DNA from: Rhizobium cauense
GTDB lineage: Bacteria; Pseudomonadota; Alphaproteobacteria; Rhizobiales; Rhizobiaceae
Assembly: GCF_019511525.1 (NCBI RefSeq)
Contig: NZ_JAEUAT010000007.1
Span: 248,001 to 312,000 of the forward strand
Direction of reading: 5' to 3'
DNA length: 64,000 nucleotides
Made by a program: the position numbers and the translations under genes. How positions within the stretch are numbered: the first letter of the stretch is position 1; each line of letters opens with the position of its first letter. This document shows positions 45,817-54,472 of the stretch, piece by piece. The notes under the pieces were generated by a model. It did no database searches. It was not told where the DNA came from and saw nothing but the letters and a program-made list of their open reading frames with translations.

Positions 45817-45954
45817 GGACGCGGTTTCCTTGTCTTGGTCGATAACTTGTCTTTTCGCTGCAAATCAGCTTCTTTCGTCGCACTCTCTTAAAGGCAGCGG
45901 CGGAGGCGAACAACTCCAAAAGCGCTGCTGTTGGTCATGGGGCTGGGGTCAAGA

Positions 45955-46737
45955 ATGAACATCGGAAACTATGCGGTCGACGTCGCACGCGCCGTTGCCT
46001 TCCTCAGCCGCATTCCGATGCCGCCATCCACCTTTGTTGGCTTCGACGGCAAGCTCGACAGAGCCTCTCGCGCCTTTCCGACGGCAGGCATTGTCATTGC
46101 GCTCCTGCCTGCACTTGTCTTCCTCGTCATGCTCAGCCTGCATGCGGACCGGCTGATGTCGGCTTTCGTTGCTCTCGCCATTCAGGCGGCGTTGACGGGT
46201 GCGCTTCATGAGGATGGCCTGGCCGACTGCGCGGACGGCCTCGGCGGTGGGCGCGATCGCGATCACGCGCTGTCGATCATGAAAGACAGCCGCATCGGCA
46301 CCTATGGCGCCATAGCCTTGATCCTGTCGTTTGCGATCCGGGCGGCAGCACTCGCTGCCATCGCACGCGCCGCACCGCCGTGCGCCGCCGCCCTAACTAT
46401 TCCCGCAGTTGCCTGCATCAGCCGCGGCGCGCTTGTCTGGCACTGGCATCGGCTGCCATCGGCAAAACCCGACGGTGTGGCCGCCGCCGCGGGAAAGCCG
46501 GGCGAAGGCGCGATGCACATGGCGCTTGTCTCTGGTTGTGTTTTGGCGGCCCTGCTTCTGTGGCCGAGCCTCGGCCTCCTCCCTCTCGTCTGCGGCCTTC
46601 TTGGCTGTGGCCTGTCGACCATGGCCTTCACGCAGTTCATCAAGCGCAAACTGGCCGGCCATACGGGCGATACACTGGGCGCCGCCCAGCAGATTTCGGA
46701 GATCGCCGCCGTCTGCGCCCTTGCCATGGCCCTGTGA
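45955..46737 (+). CDS. cobS: adenosylcobinamide-GDP ribazoletransferase (cobalamin synthase)
   Basis: Inner-membrane enzyme of 260 aa joining adenosylcobinamide-GDP and alpha-ribazole (CobV in P. denitrificans naming). The acidic metal-binding motif is [15 protein letters not shown] near residue 83, followed by [17 protein letters not shown]. About six helices. [16 protein letters not shown] near the C-terminus is also typical. ATG 45955 is preferred; an upstream ATG at 45937 would add six residues. Followed 18 bases later by a DUF1289 gene. Confidence 0.94.
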   Translation: MNIGNYAVDVARAVAFLSRIPMPPSTFVGFDGKLDRASRAFPTAGIVIALLPALVFLVMLSLHADRLMSAFVALAIQAALTGALHEDGLADCADGLGGGRDRDHALSIMKDSRIGTYGAIALILSFAIRAAALAAIARAAPPCAAALTIPAVACISRGALVWHWHRLPSAKPDGVAAAAGKPGEGAMHMALVSGCVLAALLLWPSLGLLPLVCGLLGCGLSTMAFTQFIKRKLAGHTGDTLGAAQQISEIAAVCALAMAL

Positions 46738-46755
46738 AATCTCGATATAAGTTGC

Positions 46756-46962
46756 ATGCAAACACCCTGCATTCATGTCTGCTCCATCGCTCCCGAAACC
46801 GACCTCTGCAGGGGTTGCGGTCGGACCTTGGCCGAAATCGGTGGTTGGACGTCTTTCTCTGACGCTGAACGCCGGCGACTGATGGCTCTCTTGCCCGCAC
46901 GGCTCCTTGAAAGTGGACTGTGCACACCGCCTCAGCCCGCGATATCGGCCACAACGGAGTAG
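46756..46962 (+). CDS. DUF1289 family protein
   Basis: Small cytoplasmic protein of 68 aa with four conserved cysteines: PCIHVCSIAPETDLCRGCGRTLAEIGGW. This arrangement suggests a metal or iron-sulfur site. The family is common in proteobacteria and of unknown function. It lies between cobS and an aspartic protease gene in a close operon. Confidence 0.88.
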   Translation: MQTPCIHVCSIAPETDLCRGCGRTLAEIGGWTSFSDAERRRLMALLPARLLESGLCTPPQPAISATTE

Positions 46963-46967
46963 CGTGT

Positions 46968-47669
46968 ATGAACCGCCTGACGATTGTCCTTGCGATCCTT
47001 GGCCTGGGACTTGCCGTACTCATATTCAGCGACGACACAAGTCGGATCTTCGGCATGAGGACCGACGATTTCGGCCGCGTTGTCTATCTGCTTCCGATCG
47101 CGTTGATGTTGGCCGCCGGCGTTTGGGCGCGGCGCACGAGCGCCAGCGAGACGCTGCGCAACCTGATGATCTGGCTCGTGCTGATCCTCGGCCTGGCGAC
47201 CGTCTATCTCTATCGGCAGGAGGCGCTTGACGTCGGCAACCGCTTGCTCGCCGGCCTCGTGCCCGGCCGTGCCGTGGTCGTGACCACCAGCGAGGGAGGC
47301 CGGGAGGTGATCCTGCATAAACTCCTGAACGGCCACTACGAGGCCTATGTCACCATCAATGGCCAGAGCATTTCGATGCTGGTGGATACCGGTGCCAGCA
47401 TGATTGCGCTTTCCCGCGAAGATGCGGAACGCGTCGGCATCAACCCTGACAATCTCGACTATACGATGAGCGTCATGACAGCCAACGGTCGCGCCCGCGC
47501 CGCCCGCGTGACGCTGTCCGAGGTCGCGATCGGCCCGATCGTTCGCCACAACGTTCCCGCGAGCGTCGCGCAGGATGGAAAGCTCGACCAGAGCCTTCTC
47601 GGCATGAGCTTCCTTTCCACCCTCAGCTCCCTGCAGATCCAGACCGACGAGTTGAGAATGCGGGACTAG
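46968..47669 (+). CDS. TIGR02281-family clan AA aspartic protease
   Basis: Membrane-anchored retropepsin-like protease of 233 aa. Three hydrophobic segments lie in the first 80 residues, then a periplasmic domain with the single catalytic motif MLVDTGASMIALSREDAERV near residue 135. Such proteins act as dimers. ATG 46968 with GGAGT upstream is chosen over a longer frame. It ends the cobS operon. Confidence 0.88.
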   Translation: MNRLTIVLAILGLGLAVLIFSDDTSRIFGMRTDDFGRVVYLLPIALMLAAGVWARRTSASETLRNLMIWLVLILGLATVYLYRQEALDVGNRLLAGLVPGRAVVVTTSEGGREVILHKLLNGHYEAYVTINGQSISMLVDTGASMIALSREDAERVGINPDNLDYTMSVMTANGRARAARVTLSEVAIGPIVRHNVPASVAQDGKLDQSLLGMSFLSTLSSLQIQTDELRMRD

Positions 47670-47707
47670 GCGGTGTGGACAAATTCCCGCTGTCGGCTGG
47701 CGTCCGA

Positions 47708-47981
47708 TCAATCTCCGCGAAACCACTCTGTGGCGACGATAACTTGCTCAGCATGCTCTGGAGAGCGGAAAGGTCCCACCATCCTACCCTCATGTCGTGC
47801 TCTGAATTCCGTTCCACCCACCCATTCGCTTTCGAGCAAGTAAGTTTGCCCGTTGTCGAATTTGCGAATTTCTGCGGAGCGTTTTCCATCTTGGGCTGTA
47901 GAGCGTGTTGGCAACCTGATACATTGCTTTGTCGAGCGAATTGCCGCTCGACCCGCCAAACAGTTTCTTCCACCAGCCCAT
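47708..47981 (-). pseudogene. small hypothetical gene broken by a frameshift
   Basis: Reading leftward, ATG 47981 (MGWWKKLFGGSSGNSLDKAM) continues sensibly to about YQVANTLY near 47895. The sensible continuation, KRSAEIRKFDNGQTYLLE and on to ATEWFRGD at the stop, is in a different frame. Together they would make a protein of about 90 aa. A single-base change or sequencing error near 47880-47900 would explain it. The family is not recognised. Confidence 0.5.
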
Positions 47982-48120
47982 CGTTCAACTCCTGAGATCA
48001 GGCACTTTATCGAATAGTCGTGGAATCTCCTGCTCTTGTAAAACGATCAGCGGTGCCTGCCGTACGGCGCATTTCAACGTAGACAGTCGCCTGTTTCGCT
48101 CCCTCGAACCCAGCGAATGC

Positions 48121-49035
48121 TCAGTAGTCCCAGACGGCCGGCACCCACCGAAAATGGTCGCCATCGACCGCCACATGGCAGACGCACGGGAATGGCAGGT
48201 GACTGGCCACCAGCGGTTCGCGGTTCGCCGCCAACTCCCGCAGAAGGCCAACCCGAACACGCGCCGCCTCCTCGGGGTCATGTTCGAAACCGTTATGCCA
48301 GTCGGGATGGTCGAATCCGACCGCGAACACGAGATCCCCGGCAAATGTCAGACGGTCGCCGCCGGAGGCCAGACGGACCACGCTATGGCCGGGGGTGTGG
48401 CCGCCGGTCCGACGGACGACAACACCCGGTGCTACCTCGTACTCCTGATCGAACGGCCGCAACTGGCTCCGGTATTCGTCCACGAACCGCTTGGCCGTCC
48501 GCTGAAGCACGTCAGGTATTGGCGGGGGCATGGCGGCTCGGGAGAAATCTGGGGACTCCCAGAATTTGAGCTCCGCAGCAGCCACATGGATCCGAAGACC
48601 CGGACGCAGCTGCTCCTTCACCCCATCGGCAAGGAGCCCGCCAACGTGGTCCATATGCATGTGGGTAAGCACCACATCAGTCACTGAGGCAAGATCGATG
48701 CCGGCGGCCTCGAGTCGCTGGACCGTCTGGCCAGCCCGCGGGAAATCCGGAAACTCTACCCCCAGTCCGGCATCGATGAGTATGGTCTGTCCTCCACTGC
48801 GGACCACGATCACGTTCAGCGGCCAATCGAGCACATCCGCGGGCAGGAACATATTGTCCAACCAGGCCGTCCTGACGGACGGCGGGGCGTTGGTGGCCAA
48901 AACTGGGGCTGGAATTGGCATCACGCCATCGCTGATCACCAGCACGTCGATCTCGCCCACCTTCAGGGCATAGCGCGACGGAACCAACTCGTCGGACCCT
49001 GGCCCACCGGGGCGTGAAGTGTTGTCCACACTCAT
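48121..49035 (-). CDS. MBL-fold metallo-hydrolase
   Basis: Metallo-beta-lactamase superfamily hydrolase of 304 aa. The zinc site is THMHMDHVGG near residue 123, with GGHTPGHSVVR near 212 and FAGDLVF near 231. ILIDAGLGVEFPDF precedes it. No signal peptide is seen. The layout is like that of N-acyl-homoserine lactonase or related lactonases, but a specific substrate cannot be assigned. ATG 49035 follows GGGAGG. Confidence 0.87.
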   Translation of the reverse strand: MSVDNTSRPGGPGSDELVPSRYALKVGEIDVLVISDGVMPIPAPVLATNAPPSVRTAWLDNMFLPADVLDWPLNVIVVRSGGQTILIDAGLGVEFPDFPRAGQTVQRLEAAGIDLASVTDVVLTHMHMDHVGGLLADGVKEQLRPGLRIHVAAAELKFWESPDFSRAAMPPPIPDVLQRTAKRFVDEYRSQLRPFDQEYEVAPGVVVRRTGGHTPGHSVVRLASGGDRLTFAGDLVFAVGFDHPDWHNGFEHDPEEAARVRVGLLRELAANREPLVASHLPFPCVCHVAVDGDHFRWVPAVWDY

Positions 49036-49185
49036 GCTTGCCTCCCGCTAACCGCCTTATAGTCATCGCTGAAGGTATCACATCTTGGGGGCGACGTCTT
49101 TTACACCCCACGGCAAGATCATCCAGCCGACCGCGGCACCTGTGCCGTGCTCGGCTGTTTCGTCGGAGCGATCAAGTCGATCGGG

Positions 49186-49947
49186 CTAGCTCCGCAACCT
49201 GTATCCCGTCTTGAAGATCCACCCCAGCGTTCCCAGGCAAATCGCCAGGAAGATCGAAATCATCCCGAGGCTCACCAGCGGGTTGACGTCGGCGATGCCA
49301 AAGAAGCTCCAGCGGAAGCCGCTGACGAGGTAAAGTACCGGGTTGAAATGGCTGACCGTCTGCCAGAAGGGTGGCAACATGCTGATCGAATAGAAGCTTC
49401 CGCCGAGGAACGTCAGCGGCGGCACGACGAGCATGGGAATGAGGTTCAACTGCTCAAAGTTGGTCGCCCAGATGCCGATCATGAAACCGAACAGGCTGAA
49501 GGTGATCGCCGTCAGCAGAAAGAACAGTACCATCATCACCGGATGCTCGATCCTGACATCCACGAATATGTTCGCCGTCAGCAGGATGATAACCCCGATC
49601 ATCAGTCCCTTCGTCGCGGCCGCGCCGACATAGCCGATGAGAATCTCGGTCATGGCCACCGGCGCCGACAAGACCTCGTAGATCGTGCCGGTGAACTTCG
49701 GAAAGTAGATACCAAACGATCCGTTGCTGATGCATTGGCCAAGCAGCGTCAGCATGATCAGCCCCGGTGTAATGAACGCGCCGTAGGAGACGCCCTCCAC
49801 TTCCTGGATCCGCGATCCGATCGCCGCGCCGAAAACGATGAAATAGAGCGATGTGGAAATAACAGGCGAAACGACGCTCTGCAGAAGTGTCCGGCGCGTG
49901 CGCGCCATTTCGAAGAAGTAGATGGACTTGATGGCTTCGACGTTCAT
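49186..49947 (-). CDS. ABC-2 type transporter permease
   Basis: Inner-membrane exporter subunit of 253 aa with six helices. [20 protein letters not shown] begins the first helix, and [26 protein letters not shown] is the conserved ABC-2 segment. Starts with a four-base overlap with the ATPase gene, so the two are translated together. The exported substrate is unknown. Confidence 0.9.
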   Translation of the reverse strand: MNVEAIKSIYFFEMARTRRTLLQSVVSPVISTSLYFIVFGAAIGSRIQEVEGVSYGAFITPGLIMLTLLGQCISNGSFGIYFPKFTGTIYEVLSAPVAMTEILIGYVGAAATKGLMIGVIILLTANIFVDVRIEHPVMMVLFFLLTAITFSLFGFMIGIWATNFEQLNLIPMLVVPPLTFLGGSFYSISMLPPFWQTVSHFNPVLYLVSGFRWSFFGIADVNPLVSLGMISIFLAICLGTLGWIFKTGYRLRS

Positions 49948-50870
49948 TTCGCTCCTCCCACGAGCGCCACGAAGATGTCTTCCAGCGAGCTCTGCTGCGT
50001 CGAAAGATCCTTGAAGTGAATGTTGTGCTCGCCGAGCCGCGTCAGCAGGGAGGCAATGCTCTCCTGCTCGTTCTGGGCATCGAAATCATAGATCAGGCGG
50101 CTGCCGTCCGCCGCAAGCGACAGACCGTTGCCGGCGAAACGCTCCGGGAGCGCCTGCAGCGGCTCGTTCAACTCGAGAATGAGCTGTTTGCGGCCAAGCT
50201 TCGCCATCAGCGCTGTCTTGTCTTCGACCAGAAGCAGCTGCCCGCCGTTGATGACGCCGACGCGGTCCGCAATCTCTTCCGCCTCCTCGATGTAGTGCGT
50301 CGTCAGGATGATTGTGACTCCGGAGCGCCGGAGGTTTTCGACGACATGCCACATATCCTTGCGAAGCGTCACGTCCACGCCCGCAGTAGGTTCGTCCAGG
50401 AACAGGATCTCCGGTTCGTGCGACAGCGCCTTGGCAATGAGCACGCGCCGCTTCATGCCGCCCGACAGTTGCCGGAGCATGTTGTCTTTCTTGTCCCAGA
50501 GGGAAAGATCGCGCAGCACCTTCTCGATATGCGCTGGATTGGCTCGCTTGCCATGCAGCCCGCGCGAAAAGCTCACGGTATTCCACACAGTCTCGAACTG
50601 ATCGGTCGTCAGCTCCTGCGGAACGAGCCCGATCAGCGAGCGCGTTGCCCTGAAATCCCGGACGACATCATGACCACCAACGGTTACCGTGCCGCCGCTC
50701 GGATTGGCAATACCGCAGACGATCGAAATCATCGTCGTCTTGCCCGCACCATTCGGTCCCAGCAAGGCCAGAATCTCACCCCGCTCGACATCAAGATCAA
50801 TGCCCTTGAGCGCCTGGAATCCGTTGGCATAGGTCTTTGTAAGATTTCGGATAGAAATGATCGGGGCCAT
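49944..50870 (-). CDS. ABC-2 type transporter ATPase
   Basis: DrrA-like ATPase of 308 aa. Walker [10 protein letters not shown] near residue 37, signature [15 protein letters not shown] near 138, and Walker [15 protein letters not shown]-terminal extension of about 80 residues ([20 protein letters not shown]) is typical of this group. ATG 50870 is chosen because the GAAGAG site precedes it; an upstream ATG at 50888 lacks one. Confidence 0.9.
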   Translation of the reverse strand: MAPIISIRNLTKTYANGFQALKGIDLDVERGEILALLGPNGAGKTTMISIVCGIANPSGGTVTVGGHDVVRDFRATRSLIGLVPQELTTDQFETVWNTVSFSRGLHGKRANPAHIEKVLRDLSLWDKKDNMLRQLSGGMKRRVLIAKALSHEPEILFLDEPTAGVDVTLRKDMWHVVENLRRSGVTIILTTHYIEEAEEIADRVGVINGGQLLLVEDKTALMAKLGRKQLILELNEPLQALPERFAGNGLSLAADGSRLIYDFDAQNEQESIASLLTRLGEHNIHFKDLSTQQSSLEDIFVALVGGAK

Positions 50871-51079
50871 AAAGGGCTCTTCTGACATCTGCGGCGGGTT
50901 TGCTGGTGCGGCGGGTATTGCTCGGCGCTATATATCCGCTTTGAGTAGTTTTGACATCCCGGCACAGATGAACAGAGTATTCACTGCCATGAAAACGCCC
51001 CTGGAAGGAAAGGCCATTCGCGCCTGTGGGAAATTCAGGAGGCGGCGAGATGTCATCAACCGGTGATATTCATCAGCCA

Positions 51080-51280
51080 TAAAGACGGCGAGGCAAGCAA
51101 CCGCTCTCCGTCCCGCCGCACCCCTTGCGGAGCAGCCGTCCGAGCGATCTCGTTACGCTCGAATGCTTCCTCGACATTGAGTGAAGTGCGTTACCAGTCA
51201 TTACAGACCTGACCCGGCTGGGACCCGCCGCCCATGCCGCGTTCACCTTGGGCCGGCCTTCGCGCCGGCCTTTCCTTTCT
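51080..51280 (+). ncRNA. possible structured RNA between ABC-2 and extensin genes
   Basis: This stretch has no gene but several stems. GACGGC / GCCGTC (51084-51089, 51135-51140) encloses CCGCA / TGCGG (51116-51120, 51126-51130). CGAGCG / CGCTCG follows (51141-51146, 51156-51161). A terminator-like stem GGCCGGC / GCCGGCC (51251-51257, 51264-51270) with a TTTCCTTTCT tail comes last. The tail favours plus-strand transcription. It could also be the leader of the leftward ABC operon. No known RNA family was recognised. The rest of the 50871-51278 gap shows nothing further. Confidence 0.35.
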
Positions 51281-52595
51281 AGTCGCAATAGACCCTGCCG
51301 CCCTTGCGCGCCCTCAAATCGAAGTGGAAATGGTTCCAGTGCTCCGGATTGCTGCCGGGTCCGAGCACGGTATTGAAGTACTTGCAGCTATCGCTGCGCA
51401 CGGCCTGCAATAGCCGTCCTTCGCGGAACGAGAACAACCCCTTCTTGCGCACGTCGATCGAGCGTCCGCTTTTCAGGACGAACTTGCCGACATCGATTGC
51501 GTTGCCGCGAGCATGTTCCGACATCGGGTTATAGCGCTGCCTGCTATTGTTCATGCGGCGGCAGCTATATCCGCCCAGGGGCTGAATGGTCTTGATGCCC
51601 GACCAGTAGCGAAAGCGGGCTGAAGGCGCGAGCTCGTTTTTGACCCATTTGGCAAAAGCAAGCGTCACCTGGCAATTCAGTGTCACCGCTGGCCGAACGC
51701 CGATATTACCGGAGAGTCCCCGCAGGGAAACCGGGTACGGCACCTGGCAGGCCGGTCCGTTCGAGATCGGCGGCTTCTCGGAATAAACCACGCCCATCCG
51801 CTTCAATTCACGGCGGCAGGCAAGCTCCGAGGCCGGCATCACGCTCGGATCAACGGGGGCCGCCGGCTCACTCATCATCGGTGCGGTCGGGTTGTTCGGT
51901 CGCAGCATGGCGACCTCCTGCTCCTCGTTCTCCTCGGGCACACGTGCCGGAGCAACCACTGGCCTTCCATCGTTCCAGACGGGCGCGCTGCTCATCTGCG
52001 CTTGCGCCGCCGGCGCCGGGATGCGCGCACGGTTAAGCTGAGTGGGATTTTCCGTACCGATCCCATCAACGACGGGCTGATCGGACTGCCCCTCGGCAAT
52101 CTGTTGCTGTTGTTCCTCGGCAAGACCGACAACAGGCTCGGCTCCAAGCTCGGCGTCCATGTTGACGCCACCCTCAGGCACCGCGAGCGGCTGCGTTCCT
52201 CCCCAGGTCGAAGGCTGGTTGCGAAGAGAGCCGGCCGCGCCCTGCGCCCCGGCCACCGCTTCGTCGCTGTCGATCATCGGCAACCGCCCGGCCTGCGCAG
52301 GCGCCCGCAGCGTCTGCCCGCCGCCTTGTCCCGTTCCGGCGAGATTGGGCGTATTGAGGTAATCGACGTTGCCGGCCGCATCGCTGACCGGTGCATTCGC
52401 AACGGGATAGGCCTGCTCAATAGGCACTGCCTGTATCGGTGCGGCCGCACGTCGCTGTGTCGGCGAGATCGACCCCACCCGCGTACCGTTGTCCACTTCG
52501 CCGGGCGGGACGAGACCATCGGTAGAACACGTCACCAGTGCCGTGGAGAGCAGCACTGGCAGCACGTATTGCCGAAATATGGAAACAAGCGCCAT
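51279..52595 (-). CDS. extensin-like C-terminal domain protein
   Basis: Exported protein of 438 aa. A signal-peptide-like N-terminus (VLPVLLSTALVTCSTDG) ends in a Cys that could be a lipidation site, although Thr before it is unusual. About 230 residues of Pro/Ala/Gln-rich sequence follow. The extensin-like domain comes from about residue 255: CRRELKRMGVVYSEKPPISN, then SEHARGNAIDVGKFVLKSG, HWNHFHFDLR and a final VYCD. The His/Asp pattern resembles D-alanyl-D-alanine metallopeptidase folds, so a cell-wall role is likely. Confidence 0.87.
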   Translation of the reverse strand: MALVSIFRQYVLPVLLSTALVTCSTDGLVPPGEVDNGTRVGSISPTQRRAAAPIQAVPIEQAYPVANAPVSDAAGNVDYLNTPNLAGTGQGGGQTLRAPAQAGRLPMIDSDEAVAGAQGAAGSLRNQPSTWGGTQPLAVPEGGVNMDAELGAEPVVGLAEEQQQQIAEGQSDQPVVDGIGTENPTQLNRARIPAPAAQAQMSSAPVWNDGRPVVAPARVPEENEEQEVAMLRPNNPTAPMMSEPAAPVDPSVMPASELACRRELKRMGVVYSEKPPISNGPACQVPYPVSLRGLSGNIGVRPAVTLNCQVTLAFAKWVKNELAPSARFRYWSGIKTIQPLGGYSCRRMNNSRQRYNPMSEHARGNAIDVGKFVLKSGRSIDVRKKGLFSFREGRLLQAVRSDSCKYFNTVLGPGSNPEHWNHFHFDLRARKGGRVYCD

Positions 52596-52753
52596 GCTCT
52601 CATCGCTTCCGAGGAACGGCAGGAATCTAAAACTTAAGCTGAAATTTAATGAGGAACGGTGAACGAAAGCTTACCTCGCGTCTGCTTTGAGGCAGAAGCC
52701 GAGTCGAAAAGCACGTACGGACATGCCTATACGGACGCCAAGAATGTCCCGAC

Positions 52754-52790
52754 TTGGGCATCGCGCATGCGACTCGGGCACAGTGCCCAA
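52754..52790. repeat. Overlapping inverted repeats upstream of PAS-GGDEF gene
   Basis: GGGCACAGTGCCC (52776-52788) is a perfect 6-bp dyad around one base. TTGGGCA / TGCCCAA (52754-52760, 52784-52790) overlaps it as an alternative outer stem. It lies 60 bases before the start of the PAS-GGDEF gene and may be an operator. A TACGGAC pair lies further up near 52716-52735. Confidence 0.4.
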
Positions 52791-52849
52791 CACGAAATCT
52801 TAAGTCATTCCAACGATTGTAGATTAGGCCGTCTAACGTTGGGTCGGAC

Positions 52850-53896
52850 ATGAAGCTCCTCGCCGCTTTCGCCAAAATCGCTAGCCGCCTGCCAACGCTC
52901 CGGTGCCACAGCGAGGCTGCCATCGAGGCACTCCAGCGCACTCTCGCGGAAAAGCAGCAACGGCTAGACCTACAGGCAGTCGCCCTCGCCCATAGCCGCA
53001 AGATATTCGATCGTTCCTCGGAAGCAGCAAGGATCGGCGTGTGGGAATGCAGCCTACCTGACAACAGCCTTGTCTGGACCAGGATGGTCTACGATTTGTT
53101 CGACATGCCGCACGACGCCGATCTCGATCGCGGGGAGATCCTGAAATGCTACTCTAAAGAGTCGCTGTTGGAGCTTGCTCGGCTGCGCACCCGCGCCATC
53201 GAGGAACGCAGCGGCTTTACACTCGACGCCGAGATCGTGACACCGAAGGGCAATACCCGCTGGATTCGCATTACAGCCACCGTCGAATCTGAAGGTGATG
53301 TCCCCGTCCGCATCTTCGGGATGAAGCTCGACATCACGACCGAGAAAATGATGTTCGACCAGATCCGCTATCTCGCCGAGTTCGACACCCTGACCGGCCT
53401 GCCAAACCGCGCGCAGTTTCAGTCAGCCCTGCGGCACCTGCCCCTGCGCGAATTCGGGTGCAACGCCCCTGCGCTCCTTCTCATTGACCTCGATGGCTTC
53501 AAGGGCATCAACGACACCTTCGGCCACAAGGCCGGCGACGAGTGCCTCAAGGAAACTGCGGAGCGGCTGTCGACCGCATGCAAAGGAGCGGAACTCGTGG
53601 CTCGCATCGGCGGCGACGAGTTCGCGGTGCTCGTCTGCGGCTATGACAGCGCCGATGCCGTCGCCGCGCTCGCTGAACGGATCGTCCAGAGCCTTGGCCG
53701 CTTCATCGAGCGCGACGGCACCAGAATGCATGTAGGTGCGTCAGTCGGCGTCGCCTTCTTCGACCTCTCGCTGCGCTCCGATCTCTTCGGTTGCGCCGAC
53801 TCCGCGCTCTACAAGGCCAAAACTGAGGGGAAGAACCGATTCCATGTACATGAGGCGCCTGTGGACGTCGATAATCGAAAGATGGACGCCGCCTAG
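52850..53896 (+). CDS. PAS-GGDEF diguanylate cyclase
   Basis: Cytoplasmic protein of 348 aa. A short helical N-terminus is followed by a PAS domain (about residues 55-170: ARIGVWECSLPDNSLVWTRM, then PKGNTRWIRITATVESEGDV, FGMKLDIT). The GGDEF domain begins at FDTLTGLPNRAQF near residue 182 and carries the intact active loop GGDEF near residue 255. The RxxD inhibitory site is absent (KGAE in its place). No membrane helices. It probably makes cyclic di-GMP in response to a PAS-bound cue. Confidence 0.9.
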   Translation: MKLLAAFAKIASRLPTLRCHSEAAIEALQRTLAEKQQRLDLQAVALAHSRKIFDRSSEAARIGVWECSLPDNSLVWTRMVYDLFDMPHDADLDRGEILKCYSKESLLELARLRTRAIEERSGFTLDAEIVTPKGNTRWIRITATVESEGDVPVRIFGMKLDITTEKMMFDQIRYLAEFDTLTGLPNRAQFQSALRHLPLREFGCNAPALLLIDLDGFKGINDTFGHKAGDECLKETAERLSTACKGAELVARIGGDEFAVLVCGYDSADAVAALAERIVQSLGRFIERDGTRMHVGASVGVAFFDLSLRSDLFGCADSALYKAKTEGKNRFHVHEAPVDVDNRKMDAA

Positions 53897-54018
53897 CCTC
53901 TGCACACTCCGCCCGCAGGGTCCTTGTCTCATAAGACCCGCGACGAGTCCCCGCCTCTGAACTATGATGCGGACACGCTGTCCCGAGGTCGGTGGCGGCG
54001 CGCAACGGGGAGGTCTAC

Positions 54019-54432
54019 ATGACAGACGGCAAGACCTTGGCCGGCACCGGCGCGGTCGACACTGCGCTATTGATCGGTCGACTGCTTCTCGCCTGGATAT
54101 TTCTCCACGAAGGCAGCTCGCTGGCGCTGAACTTCTCCGGAGCTGTCGAGGCGGTCGCCCCGTTGGGCGTAAGTGCCCCGCTGCTGGTTGCAACGATCAT
54201 CCTCCAGATCGGGGCCGGCCTGTCCATCGCCACTGGACTATTAGCCCGCGTCGGCGCCTCCGCTCTCGGCCTGTTCTGCATCGCGACGGCGACGTTGTTT
54301 CACACCAACTTCAGCGATCAGAACGAACTTCTTCATTTCGAAAAAGACCTCGCCATTGCCGGTGGCATGTTTGTATTGGCAGCCGCCGGGGCCGGCAGCC
54401 TATCGCTCGATAGCTGGTTGGGCAGACGTTGA
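54019..54432 (+). CDS. DoxX family membrane protein
   Basis: Inner-membrane protein of 137 aa with four helices. LIGRLLLAWIFLHEGSSLAL near residue 16 and ATIILQIGAGLSIATGLLARVGA near 62 fit DoxX. NELLHFEKDLAIAGGMFVLA near 105 is the conserved end. ATG 54019 follows GGGAGG and is preferred over the earlier in-frame ATG 53992. Function of this subgroup is unclear. Confidence 0.86.
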   Translation: MTDGKTLAGTGAVDTALLIGRLLLAWIFLHEGSSLALNFSGAVEAVAPLGVSAPLLVATIILQIGAGLSIATGLLARVGASALGLFCIATATLFHTNFSDQNELLHFEKDLAIAGGMFVLAAAGAGSLSLDSWLGRR

Positions 54433-54472
54433 TTACAGCCGAAGCCCCGCGTCTAAGGACGTCACCACCCGG

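Noticed and set aside
45817..45954. Cobalamin riboswitch between cobT and cobS
   Set aside because: Only 138 bases and no B12-box-like conserved segment or suitable stems were found.
49147..50019. Plus-strand frame opposite the ABC-2 permease
   Set aside because: Highly charged translation without motifs, antisense to a clear permease gene.
52630..52646. TTAA pair before the extensin gene as a CtrA box
   Set aside because: The spacer is eight bases where the CtrA consensus needs seven.
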